A DNA stretch of 64,000 nt from JAFGHJ01 sp964418485 (GTDB lineage: Bacteria > Hydrothermota > UBA3072), in the NCBI GenBank assembly GCA_964418485.1, contig CAYQMH010000003.1, positions 1 to 64,000 on the forward strand. Reading direction: 5' to 3'. A model generated the notes under the pieces. That model had not been told where the DNA came from. It worked only from the letters and a program-made list of their open reading frames with translations, and ran no database searches. Of this stretch, positions 17,296-25,971 are shown piece after piece. A program made the position numbers and the translations under genes. Positions within the stretch are counted from its first letter, which is position 1; every line of letters starts with the position of its first letter.

Positions 17296-18182
17296 CAGAT
17301 CTTTAACAGAAGGTAAAATATTATTTTTTCCGTACCTATATTTGAGTAGTAGTACCTGTAAGCATTTTTCAAGGGTTCAAAAGTATTCCATGCTTTACTA
17401 AATGTAATTTCTTTGTTTTTATATTTATCTTCAATTTTTTTCTGTAAATACTGTAAAATAAATTCTATTTTCCATTCTTTTTTTATTTCTTCGGACCAGT
17501 TTTTTAGGCGTGACTTAGCTGGCAGATAAAAAAACATTTTCTCTATACTTTCTTCAAATTCTTTTTGGGAATTTAAAAATAGAGTTTCTTCTATTCCTCT
17601 TCCGAAACGACTGATAGTTTCACTTTTCAAGATTTCTTTCTGCAGGGGTATGGGTAGAGGGCCAAATCTTACATTCTGGCTTCTGGATATGATTGTTTCA
17701 GGTAAACGGTGTTTTTTTGATGTTATAAGGATAAATATTACGTTTGAAGGTGGTTCTTCAAGAATTTTCAAAAAAGCATTAAACCCTTCTTTTGTTGTTT
17801 TGTCGGCATGGGCTATTATTACGACTTTCCATTTATTCTCCATGGGAGTAATATATGAATAATCCTGTAATTTTCGAACAGTATCGATAGAAATGTGCGC
17901 GTTTATTTCTCTAAGTTTGAAGTATTCTTTATTCCTTCTCATCTTCATTATTTCCTTATTTTCATATTCTTTGAATTCCGGAAAGATAATTGCGAGATCC
18001 GGATGAGTACCTTTAAAAGTTCTATTTCTATCTTTGAGTATTTCTGCGGCAAAATGTAATGCCATGGATAGCTTGCCGACCCCGGGTGGGCCGTAGAACA
18101 AAAATGTGGAAGGAAACTTTCCTGTTTTCAAAATCGTGGATAAGATTTTCTTTGGAATCGTTTGTCCTTTTATTTCTTCCAT
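17295..18182 (-). CDS. holB: DNA polymerase III delta'-type subunit
   Basis: A 295-residue AAA+ clamp-loader subunit. It has a Walker A-like GPPGVGK (31-37), the family motif ILEEPPSNVIFILIT (about 141-155) and the arginine-finger motif SRSQNVRF (near 165-172). The delta' zinc module is not obvious. It sits between the envC-like gene and the PSP1 gene, an arrangement consistent with holB in other genomes. It may alternatively be a tau/gamma-related protein, but the lengths fit delta'. Confidence 0.85.
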   Translation of the reverse strand: MEEIKGQTIPKKILSTILKTGKFPSTFLFYGPPGVGKLSMALHFAAEILKDRNRTFKGTHPDLAIIFPEFKEYENKEIMKMRRNKEYFKLREINAHISIDTVRKLQDYSYITPMENKWKVVIIAHADKTTKEGFNAFLKILEEPPSNVIFILITSKKHRLPETIISRSQNVRFGPLPIPLQKEILKSETISRFGRGIEETLFLNSQKEFEESIEKMFFYLPAKSRLKNWSEEIKKEWKIEFILQYLQKKIEDKYKNKEITFSKAWNTFEPLKNAYRYYYSNIGTEKIIFYLLLKI

Positions 18183-18186
18183 ATAT

Positions 18187-19290
18187 TTATAGTTTTATAT
18201 AATTAAAAGGATTAACCGCTTTGCCGTTTTTTCTTATTTCAAAGTGAAGAGTGGGGTTTTTTACCGAACCGGTTTGCCCTACTTTACCGATAATATCTCC
18301 CGCTTCGACCTCTGTTCCATTTTCTACTGTAGCGGAAGCAAGATGGCTATAGAGGGTTATCAATCCATCTCCGTGTTGTATTAGGATCATTTTACCATAA
18401 CCAAGAAAATTATCACTATATACAACTTTTCCCGGTGCTACTGCTTCTACATCTGTTCCCCAGGGGACTTCGATATCTATTCCTCTGTTGATAGTTTCTG
18501 TTCCGTACTTTTCTTCTCTTCTCTTTCCAAAATATGCGGTTACCATTCCATTTACCGGTAATTTTACTATTTTTTCGGTAAAGTATCTGCTGGCCGGGGT
18601 TTCCCCTTGTCTGGAAAGACTTCTGATTAATTTTTCCAGATCTTCCATCGCTTTTTCCATTTCTTTGGACATCGCTACAGCTTTTTTGCTTTCTCCCTCA
18701 ATTTCATTTAAATACTCATTTTTTTCTTTTTTTGTCTTTGCTAAAGCAATTTCTTGATCTTTAACCTCGTATAATATTTCGTCCAGAATGGCTGCTTTTT
18801 TTTCGATTCTTTCACTTTGCGATTTAAGGCGATCTTCTAACCTCTCAATTTCATCAAGAACTCTTTTATCCTGGTCTGCAATTATAGTAAGAAATTTTAC
18901 TCTCTTTAATGCATCAGAAAACGAATAAGACAGTAATATTACTTCTATAGGGTGCAGAGGTCCGTGTATATATATATCTTTAATTCTATTGCCTAATATT
19001 TCTCTCTTTTCTTGAAGTCTATAATGTATTTCATTCATAAGAAGTTCGATATTCTTTTTTTCTTCATTTGTTATTTGTTTTTTTCTTTTGAGGACATTAA
19101 TGAGTTCTGTATTTAAGCTTATTTCTTTATCGAGTTCCTGTATGTTTTTTAAAATGTCGGTTTTTTCAAATTTCAACTCAGCTATTTTTTCTTTTTGTTC
19201 TTTTAATTGAGCCCTTAGAATTCGGAGTCTTTCTTCCGGAGATTGTACCTCGGCAGAAAGAAGGGTGATTAATAGGAAAAAGTAAAACAT
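18187..19290 (-). CDS. EnvC-like murein hydrolase activator (coiled coil plus degenerate LytM)
   Basis: A secreted protein of 367 residues with a signal peptide, a long coiled coil (about 20-230) and a C-terminal LytM/M23 domain (about 265-365). The first zinc-site histidine of the H-x3-D motif is replaced by asparagine (NRGID), while the SHLA and LHFE histidines are present. The protein therefore probably activates amidases rather than cleaving peptidoglycan itself. The ATG at 19290 is chosen because a signal peptide begins there. An upstream ATG at 19386 would bury it. No ftsE or ftsX is adjacent. Confidence 0.85.
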   Translation of the reverse strand: MFYFFLLITLLSAEVQSPEERLRILRAQLKEQKEKIAELKFEKTDILKNIQELDKEISLNTELINVLKRKKQITNEEKKNIELLMNEIHYRLQEKREILGNRIKDIYIHGPLHPIEVILLSYSFSDALKRVKFLTIIADQDKRVLDEIERLEDRLKSQSERIEKKAAILDEILYEVKDQEIALAKTKKEKNEYLNEIEGESKKAVAMSKEMEKAMEDLEKLIRSLSRQGETPASRYFTEKIVKLPVNGMVTAYFGKRREEKYGTETINRGIDIEVPWGTDVEAVAPGKVVYSDNFLGYGKMILIQHGDGLITLYSHLASATVENGTEVEAGDIIGKVGQTGSVKNPTLHFEIRKNGKAVNPFNYIKL

Positions 19291-19421
19291 TAGTTTATCC
19301 CAGTAGTTTATTATTGGTTTTGAGTGAGTCTTCCGGTATTTTGTTGTTTTCTTTAAAGAACAATAATATTCTTTTTTTAAATGCAAAGAAGACGCCGATA
19401 AGAGTGATTATAAAATTCTTC

Positions 19422-20270
19422 CTATTCATAATAGCCTAACCTTTTTACTTCGTTCTTTTCTTTTCGCCAGTTTTTCTTAACCGCTACCCAGGTTTTCATG
19501 TATACCGGTCTTCCCAGAAATTCTTCGATGCTCTTACGTGCTTCGCTTACAACTTTCTTTAGTTTCTGTCCGCCCTTTCCTATTATAATACCTTTTTGAG
19601 ATTCCCTTTCAACGAAAATTTTCAAATCTATCTTGTTGTCTTCCATATTTTCTACTTTAACAGCTACAGAATATGGTATTTCCTGTGAATATTCCTCAAG
19701 AACCTTTTCTCTTACGAATTCTTCGATAAAAAAGCGCTCGGGTCGGTCAGATAAGTAGTCTTCAGGATATAGCGGTTCCCCTTCGGGTAAGTACTCCAAA
19801 AGAGAAGGTATTATTCTATCGATGTTATCACCTCTTAAGGCAGAAACGGTAAAAATCCGGGTGAAATATTGCGAGTCTGTATCTCTCATCATCTTATCTA
19901 GATCTTTCTCGGAAATTAAATCTATCTTATTTATAATCATAAAAGCAGGTTTATCCGACCTTGAAGGTAAATCTGTTATTCTGGAATTTTCCCTGTTGTC
20001 CATCATAAGCATTATAACATCGGAATCATTTATTGCTGTTTCAATCTGCTGTTGCATCGCTTTTTCCATTTCATTTCCCGGTTCGAATTGTCCGGGAGTA
20101 TCTATAAAAATTATTTGATTGTTTTCTTCGGTCCAAATCCCCAAAATTCTGTTTCTTGTAGTTTGAGGTTTTGGGTTAACGATAGAAATTTTGCTACCTA
20201 TAAGTCGGTTTAACAAAGTAGATTTACCTACATTGGGTTTTCCAATTATTGAAACATATCCTGCTTTCAT
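19422..20270 (-). CDS. era: GTPase Era
   Basis: Ribosome-assembly GTPase that binds 16S rRNA. G1 is GKPNVGKST (10-18), G3 is DTPGQ, G4 is NKID, and the C-terminal KH domain carries GIIIGKGGQKLK. The 282 residues are family-length. It is the first gene of the run era-envC-holB-PSP1-metG. The promoter places transcription initiation almost on the ATG, and no ribosome binding site is present. Confidence 0.96.
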   Translation of the reverse strand: MKAGYVSIIGKPNVGKSTLLNRLIGSKISIVNPKPQTTRNRILGIWTEENNQIIFIDTPGQFEPGNEMEKAMQQQIETAINDSDVIMLMMDNRENSRITDLPSRSDKPAFMIINKIDLISEKDLDKMMRDTDSQYFTRIFTVSALRGDNIDRIIPSLLEYLPEGEPLYPEDYLSDRPERFFIEEFVREKVLEEYSQEIPYSVAVKVENMEDNKIDLKIFVERESQKGIIIGKGGQKLKKVVSEARKSIEEFLGRPVYMKTWVAVKKNWRKEKNEVKRLGYYE

Positions 20271-20277
20271 ATACGCA

Positions 20278-20305
20278 AATATATCCCTATCACTTATAAA
20301 GTCAA
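20278..20305 (-). promoter_or_regulatory. Promoter of era, predicted leaderless
   Basis: On the minus strand TTGACT, a 16-bp spacer, then TATATT. Seven bases separate the -10 box from the era ATG at 20270, so the message should begin at or one base before the start codon. Confidence 0.6.
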
Positions 20306-20440
20306 GGGAAAGCGAATATCGGTCTAATATGCGTCTTGGAAGGAGATAAAGTACTAAATTGTAATTGTACCTGATCGCCTCAAAACATCTTGAATTTAAA
20401 AATCAAATATCAAAATGTAAAATTACAAATCAAAATTAAT

Positions 20441-20536
20441 AAAAAAACAAAGAAAAAACAAATCGCACGAATAGCACAAATTGTTTCCTATTTAGCCATT
20501 CAACAATTCAACCATTTAACTGATTCGAAGAATCTA
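20441..20536. repeat. ATTCAACAATT-type intergenic repeat, copy 1
   Basis: It contains AAATCGCACGAATAGCACAA followed by ATTCAACAATTCAACC and ends in GAAGAATCT. The same parts in the same order occur at 25278-25399. The wider gap 20271-20536 holds only this and AT-rich sequence besides the era promoter. Confidence 0.65.
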
Positions 20537-22120
20537 CTATTGTGCTTTTATAACCGTTATATTCTTCGATGTCCAGGCTACAATTTCTCTTCCTCTGTAC
20601 AAAAATGCAAATACTTTTACATTTCTTTGCTCTATTCCTTCGGGAAGTTTATTTGCCTGGAATTCACGGTCTAGAATTACTCTGCCGGCATCTACGGGAA
20701 CAACCTTCCATGCTACTCTGTAATCGACGGGTTTCTTATTTAATGTTATAGGTATTTTGAATCCCTCTATCACTTGTTGCGAAGGGAAAACAAATTCAAT
20801 AAATCCCTTAGGTTGTTTGCTCTCTGCGGGCGAGGGCCCATCCCCCCACGTATAATATGTACTTGTGTCTACTCTCGAGGACTGGTCTTCACCTATAACT
20901 ACGAACGCTCTTGCAGGTCTAATATTTAAGTCTGATTGAGGTTCAGCCATTAGGATTCCTGCCCCGGGTCTTCCGGGAATAAAAACACCATTATTATTAA
21001 CAGAACCGAGGTCTTCGGGTATTACTCTCCATTTCAAATCTATCCTCTGTTCACCTAGGACCCTGAACGGAAATTCCTTGCCGATATCACTTATGGTAAA
21101 GTGTTTGAAAGAAGGTGTTATTTCCAAAGGTTTTATTGCCTCTGAGGTTATATAGACACTTGCGGAAACGACTCCTTTACCAAATCTTTGCGGGAGGACA
21201 GCAATTACTCTGCCTTTCGTTGGAATCTTGCCAGCGATAAAAGTACCGTTTTTTCTGATTTGCCCGCACCTCTCAGGTATAACCTTCCAATTAACTGGAA
21301 TATTCGCATTGCCGAAACCTTCTGCATATACTTTAAAATGTACTGTTTCTCCTGTTTTAAGGGTTACGGATTCCGGAATTATACGCAAGCCCACTTCTCC
21401 GCTTACTACCACAATAGCCCGGTCTTCGTCGGCGTCTTTTTCGGCTACAATAACAGCTTTTCCCGGGATTTTAGCTGTAAATATGCCGCTTGCGTTTATC
21501 TCTCCTATATTTTCATCTTCAACTCTCCAGGAGACTTTCTCGTTCCTTTTTATCTGGAATTGTACTTTCTCTCCCGTTTTTACTCTTTTGAACCGAGGGG
21601 TAATTTGAATATCATTTATTACGCCACTTACTCTGACTAGAGCTGTTTTTATTTCTCCGTCGTTAAGCAAAGCAATCACCCTGCCTCTACCACTATTTTT
21701 AGCTGTAAAAACTCCGTCTCGGATAGTTCCAATTCTGGCGGGTATACATTTCCATTCTTTAGCCGTTCCCCCGGTTACTGTAAATTTGATTTGTTCTCCT
21801 TCTTTTAGAATCGCAACCGGCGGAAGTATTTTTGCGCTTTCCCTGCCGCCTATCTTGATATAGGCAAAACCGGTTGCATGTTTGCTCTCTTTCATAATGC
21901 TACATCTAAGAACACCCCTTCCCTCTTCACTCGCTATAAAAGTGTTTCCCTGTACTCGCCCAAGAGAGCCAGGTATAACGTTAAACGACAAATCCCCTTC
22001 GAGTATTCTACCCTCTCTGTCTAATACCCTTACAGTAAAGGAAATTCTTTCGCCTACTTTACCCTCAAGAGGATTCGGTGATATATGCAGTTCCAACGAT
22101 AATAATAAAAGGACTAACAT
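20537..22120 (-). CDS. Secreted protein with Ig-like (BIG-type) repeats
   Basis: A 527-residue protein with a short signal peptide and about six tandem beta-sandwich repeats of 70-90 residues. Recurrent features are a lysine/glycine turn with GE(x)xxF, WxV or WxxxP, then a GIFTA or GTFIA-like strand and a GxGxVIA segment. This is the pattern of bacterial Ig-like (Big_2) domains. It is the last gene of the sigma/anti-sigma operon. The second of two tandem ATGs (22120) is preferred because AAGGAGGG sits directly before them. The function is unknown. Confidence 0.8.
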   Translation of the reverse strand: MLVLLLLSLELHISPNPLEGKVGERISFTVRVLDREGRILEGDLSFNVIPGSLGRVQGNTFIASEEGRGVLRCSIMKESKHATGFAYIKIGGRESAKILPPVAILKEGEQIKFTVTGGTAKEWKCIPARIGTIRDGVFTAKNSGRGRVIALLNDGEIKTALVRVSGVINDIQITPRFKRVKTGEKVQFQIKRNEKVSWRVEDENIGEINASGIFTAKIPGKAVIVAEKDADEDRAIVVVSGEVGLRIIPESVTLKTGETVHFKVYAEGFGNANIPVNWKVIPERCGQIRKNGTFIAGKIPTKGRVIAVLPQRFGKGVVSASVYITSEAIKPLEITPSFKHFTISDIGKEFPFRVLGEQRIDLKWRVIPEDLGSVNNNGVFIPGRPGAGILMAEPQSDLNIRPARAFVVIGEDQSSRVDTSTYYTWGDGPSPAESKQPKGFIEFVFPSQQVIEGFKIPITLNKKPVDYRVAWKVVPVDAGRVILDREFQANKLPEGIEQRNVKVFAFLYRGREIVAWTSKNITVIKAQ

Positions 22121-23097
22121 CATCCCTCCTTATAAAAAGTGATATTTTTTTCTTCTTTTGTTTTTACGGAAAGGTAGTGTAAACCTTCTTCCAATGGTGG
22201 GATGGAATCACTTCCTATAAATATGACATTCGAGTCTTTCTCTTTTATATAATTTGTTATTTGTTCTCCATCAAGACTGATTTCAATTGCTTCTTCAGGA
22301 TCTTTCAATATAAGGACGATTTCAAAGTTTTTCCCTACAACTGACCCTTCTTCAGGAAACACAAACCGGGTTTCTTCAAAATTTTCCTCAGATATAATTT
22401 GACCCGAAAAATCACTTTCGGTGGTCCCAAAAGATACTGCTTCTGTTTCCGAAGCGGGTTCTAAAGAACGAATTTCTTTGCTTTGACTGAAATCCATTTT
22501 GATACTTCTAGGAGGTGCAGTTGCTTTCAAAGGGGCCTTTTTTGTTTCCCCTACTACTGCAAGCTCTTTCTCTTTTTCCGGCAAAGGAGCTCGCGGGGCC
22601 TTTGCCGTTTTCGCGCCTGATTCCGAATGAGGTTTTTCGTCTCTTATTTCTTCTACTTCCATTTTAGCCAAAGAAGCTTCAGTGCTCTCTCCAATTTTCT
22701 CTTCTTTCAAATCTCCTTTCGTAAGGATTTCTTGAGGTTTTTTTGTCGTTAATATTCGATTGCCATCTTCTATGTTGAGTAAAACCGTAGTAATGACCAT
22801 TAAAACTGCCGCAGCACTTACTGTCAGATATCTCCATCTGATTTTGGATGAACTAATTATTACCGGAACTTCTTTCTGGGTAGTGTTTTTTAATATATTG
22901 TCAATTAAATAATCGGGACATTGAATTTCTTCCCTTCCGATGCGAAGTTTTTGCAAAAGTTCTTCTCTGCTTTTGAGTTTTTCTCTGCAAGTTTCGCAGA
23001 ATTTTAGATGATTTTCTAAGCCCTTTCGTTCCTCACCGCTTAGAGTGTTGTCCAGGTAACCTTGAATTAATTCCTCAAATCTTTTATGATTTTTCAT
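22120..23097 (-). CDS. Zinc-finger anti-sigma factor, membrane-anchored
   Basis: A 325-residue protein with an N-terminal zf-HC2 motif (H30, C34, C37 in NHLKFCETC), a single membrane segment near 88-108 and a long periplasmic part. It overlaps the upstream sigma gene by 4 bp, the classic arrangement of an ECF sigma factor and its cognate anti-sigma factor. The periplasmic part (about 110-325) is proline- and lysine-rich, then beta-like. It presumably senses an envelope signal. Confidence 0.88.
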   Translation of the reverse strand: MKNHKRFEELIQGYLDNTLSGEERKGLENHLKFCETCREKLKSREELLQKLRIGREEIQCPDYLIDNILKNTTQKEVPVIISSSKIRWRYLTVSAAAVLMVITTVLLNIEDGNRILTTKKPQEILTKGDLKEEKIGESTEASLAKMEVEEIRDEKPHSESGAKTAKAPRAPLPEKEKELAVVGETKKAPLKATAPPRSIKMDFSQSKEIRSLEPASETEAVSFGTTESDFSGQIISEENFEETRFVFPEEGSVVGKNFEIVLILKDPEEAIEISLDGEQITNYIKEKDSNVIFIGSDSIPPLEEGLHYLSVKTKEEKNITFYKEG

Positions 23098-23624
23098 ATT
23101 TTTCCCTTCAACATTTCTTCAAGTTTTGTAATGGTTCTATTTAAACGTGAGCGTACCGTCCCGATTGGTATACCTAATATTTGCGCTATGGTCGAATAGT
23201 CGCAATCTTCGTAATATCTAAGCGCTAAAACTTCCTGATATTTTTTAGGTAATAAATAAACCATACTTTTGATGAGTTGCGCCTTGGACTTCTCGTTGAA
23301 GAATTTCTCGGGATTTCCTTCTGCCGCAGGAGGAGTAATCTCATCGATGGAAATTTTATTTTCCTGGCGGGCTTTTTCTCTACGGTATTTAAAAACAGTA
23401 TTGAGAGCAATTCTGTAAAGCCAGGTGTAAACGGCCGAATCTCCCCTAAAGGATTTAAATCCTCTCCAGGCATTAATAAAAACATCCTGAGTTAATTCTT
23501 TTGTAATTTCGTAATTGTTTGTCATATTATAAATCATTTTAAAAATCCTTTGAGTGTGGGTTTTAACAACTTTCTCAAATATCTCTTTACTTTTTTCATC
23601 ATTTTTATTCCTCCGTCTCTTCAT
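23094..23624 (-). CDS. ECF-family RNA polymerase sigma factor
   Basis: A 176-residue sigma-70 family ECF factor. Region 2 is recognisable as ELTQDVFINAWRGF with a tryptophan-rich region following. Region 4 is the helix-turn-helix YSTIAQILGIPIGTVRSRL near residue 140-160. It is co-transcribed with the anti-sigma gene and lies 36 bp after a beta-barrel gene. No Shine-Dalgarno precedes the ATG. Confidence 0.92.
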   Translation of the reverse strand: MKRRRNKNDEKSKEIFEKVVKTHTQRIFKMIYNMTNNYEITKELTQDVFINAWRGFKSFRGDSAVYTWLYRIALNTVFKYRREKARQENKISIDEITPPAAEGNPEKFFNEKSKAQLIKSMVYLLPKKYQEVLALRYYEDCDYSTIAQILGIPIGTVRSRLNRTITKLEEMLKGKI

Positions 23625-23660
23625 TTATCTATTTAGATACAAAATCCAAGAGTTAGTTCC

Positions 23661-25163
23661 CTAAAAATCGTACTCATATATAATTCTAAGCAGATGTTCG
23701 CTATAGCCGTTCTCTAAATATGGATAGTAGTTTATGTTTATATTTCCGAAGCTACCCAGTCCTAATGTTCCGTCTATATTGAGATCATAATTTTTATTTG
23801 TCCCGTTTATATAAGTATAAAGACCAAAAGATAGAATATGATTTCCGTGATACCAGGAAACATTAGATAAAATTCTATAGGTATTTGTTTCTTCAATGTA
23901 GGTTGTTTTTTCAACTCCCAATGTATTTTCCATTTGCAGGAGACCAAAAACAGATTCAAAGCCCAGACCAATATAACTGTATTTTTCATCAAAATATTCC
24001 GGATATTTAGCCCACTGATATTCCAGAATAGGCGAGAAGTAATCGTATATCTTCCATTTAAACGATTGCGTAAGGGATAAGCCGAGGTTCTCTTCTTCTT
24101 TGTAAGCAAGGTAGTTAAAGTAAGTTGAAAGAGGTCCCTTTTCATATACTCCGTTTGCAAAGCCGGAAGTCCTTCCATTGTAAAGATAAGAGTTTCCCAG
24201 CGTTAGATACCCGTTACTCACAGTTCTTATACCGACTTCAATATCATTAAAGTTCGATTCAAATATTAATTTACCTTCAAAAGCGCTTCCTTTTATAATG
24301 GAATCCGTATAAAGATTGGCATTACCGTTTGAAAAAGCTCCTTTTATTTTTAACGATAGGACTTTATTAAAGAGAAGTTCTGTCTCTCCTGATAAAACCG
24401 CAGATTCCTGCGGATCCTCGAACGTAAAATCCACTATATTCGAAGTATCGTCTCTCCCATAAAAAGCACTGAATCCCATAGACAACAGAGCTTTTTTAAA
24501 TGTTATTTTACCTCCAAGGAGCCATCTGGGGTATTCCGCGAACAAACTGTCATAATCCTTTGAGTACAAGACAACAGGTGTTAGGGAAAAATTCCCTGCA
24601 CCTATTTCGCCGCTTAACCCAAAGCCTCCGGGAGAATATATTGTCAATTCATGCAGATAGGGAGAGATATAACCTGCTTCCAGATAGGATTTTCCCTTTA
24701 AATAGCTTAAGTATGGATACCAGTATATCTGATACTCCGGATCATGATAAAGTGAAAATCTAAGGTATTCTTCATTCTTATAAACAGAAAAATCTAAACC
24801 CATGAGAGCTTCGTTTTCTCCTGTGTGGAAACTATCCGCGAAATAGGTGTTTTGATTTCCTATTGAAAAATTTGCTGAAAAGATATATGGAATTTCTTCT
24901 CTTTTTTCACTTACATAGAAAACCCATTCTTCGGACTCATCTTCGGTTTCTACTTTTATTTTGTGCCCACCTTCGGATAGATTGTTTGTTTCCGAAAAGA
25001 AATACCCTGATTTTATTTCACCCGGAAGCCGCACACCGTCTAAATAAACATTTATTGATTTTTCCTCTACCGGTGGATCGAACAGGATAGTTATATCGAA
25101 ATTAGAGAAAATCGAATCTCTCGGAGAAATAAGAAATATTGTTGAAATAATTAATTCTAACAT
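23661..25163 (-). CDS. Predicted outer-membrane beta-barrel protein
   Basis: A 500-residue secreted protein. After a signal peptide comes an Ig-like domain (about 20-90, with the VYLDGVRLPG-type strand). A long run of alternating amphipathic, aromatic-rich strands then runs to a C-terminal phenylalanine (YEYDF), as expected for an outer-membrane barrel. It is the first gene of the minus-strand unit that continues into the sigma, anti-sigma and Ig-repeat genes. It may be a target or sensor of that regulatory pair. The family is not recognised. Confidence 0.75.
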   Translation of the reverse strand: MLELIISTIFLISPRDSIFSNFDITILFDPPVEEKSINVYLDGVRLPGEIKSGYFFSETNNLSEGGHKIKVETEDESEEWVFYVSEKREEIPYIFSANFSIGNQNTYFADSFHTGENEALMGLDFSVYKNEEYLRFSLYHDPEYQIYWYPYLSYLKGKSYLEAGYISPYLHELTIYSPGGFGLSGEIGAGNFSLTPVVLYSKDYDSLFAEYPRWLLGGKITFKKALLSMGFSAFYGRDDTSNIVDFTFEDPQESAVLSGETELLFNKVLSLKIKGAFSNGNANLYTDSIIKGSAFEGKLIFESNFNDIEVGIRTVSNGYLTLGNSYLYNGRTSGFANGVYEKGPLSTYFNYLAYKEEENLGLSLTQSFKWKIYDYFSPILEYQWAKYPEYFDEKYSYIGLGFESVFGLLQMENTLGVEKTTYIEETNTYRILSNVSWYHGNHILSFGLYTYINGTNKNYDLNIDGTLGLGSFGNININYYPYLENGYSEHLLRIIYEYDF

Positions 25164-25174
25164 AATTTAAGTTT

Positions 25175-25203
25175 ATTTTATTGTTTTTTGCACGGTTGGT
25201 CAA
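25175..25203 (-). promoter_or_regulatory. Promoter of the barrel-sigma-anti-sigma operon
   Basis: On the minus strand TTGACC, a 17-bp spacer, then TAAAAT, with eleven bases to the ATG at 25163. The implied leader is very short, about five bases. This is a housekeeping-type promoter rather than an obvious ECF target site. Confidence 0.5.
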
Positions 25204-25277
25204 CCCTTTTTTGTATTTAGCCACTAAGTTACAAAGACACAACAAATCATATTTATTTTGTTTATCCCCACAACCCA

Positions 25278-25399
25278 AAAACAAAGAGAAACAACAAATA
25301 ACACGAATTACACAAATCCACACCCTACCCTAATTTTATTTTGTTTTTCCTATTCAACTATTCAACAATTTAACCATTCAACTAAGATTTGAAGAATCT
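25278..25399. repeat. ATTCAACAATT-type intergenic repeat, copy 2
   Basis: Second copy of the element at 20441-20536. Shared parts in order are AACAAATAACACGAATTACA, ATTCAACAATTTAACCATTC and GAAGAATCT. The gap 25164-25478 contains no gene: it holds this repeat, a CCACTAAGTTACAAAGACAC piece near 25220, and the promoters of the two flanking genes. Confidence 0.65.
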
Positions 25400-25413
25400 T
25401 TTGTATGCAGTTC

Positions 25414-25441
25414 TTGACATAATAATTTGAGTGTGTAAATT
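25414..25441 (+). promoter_or_regulatory. Promoter of the DUF4870 gene
   Basis: TTGACA (25414-25419), a 16-bp spacer, then TAAATT (25436-25441). It is followed by AAAGGAGG near 25462-25469. Confidence 0.6.
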
Positions 25442-25478
25442 GGAAAGACAATAAAAAAGCAAAAGGAGGTAAAGCAGA

Positions 25479-25832
25479 ATGGCTAAGAAAAAAAAGAATG
25501 AAGCTAATACGTGGGCTATGCTTTGTCATTTAACCGCTCTTACATTATATATCGGTGTGCCTTTGGGGCATATAATCGTTCCTCTTATTATCTGGCTGAT
25601 TAAGAGAGAAGAGTTTGCTTTCGTAGACGAACAGGGAAAAGAATCATTGAATTTCCAGATTTCAATTACTATTTACGGAATTGCTGCCGGACTGCTGTGC
25701 CTTGCCGTGATTGGTTTTGTTTTAATTCCGGTTATTGTTGTCACTCATATTGTGTTAACCATAATGGCGACAGTTAAAGCTAATCAGGGAGAAGGGTATC
25801 ACTATCCTTTTGCAATAAAATTTATTAAGTAA
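25479..25832 (+). CDS. DUF4870-type small membrane protein
   Basis: A 117-residue membrane protein of the DUF4870 type. It has a basic N-terminus, then WAMLCHLTAL and GHIIVPLIIWLIKREE, the EQGKESLNFQ motif near residue 54, and two further membrane segments. Families of this type are widespread and uncharacterised. AAAGGAGG is a strong ribosome binding site. It has its own promoter and precedes the serpin gene by 139 bp, a stretch in which I see no gene. Confidence 0.85.
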   Translation: MAKKKKNEANTWAMLCHLTALTLYIGVPLGHIIVPLIIWLIKREEFAFVDEQGKESLNFQISITIYGIAAGLLCLAVIGFVLIPVIVVTHIVLTIMATVKANQGEGYHYPFAIKFIK

Positions 25833-25971
25833 AAGAAGATCAAAAATTCAAATTATATAAAAGTTTGTCAAGGTAAGCTTTCAGGTTAAGTTTTCTTGAT
25901 TTATCCAAAGGTGCATTTTTTTTGGAACTAAATAGCAGTTTTCTTATCTAAATCTAAAAACAGGAGGCAAT

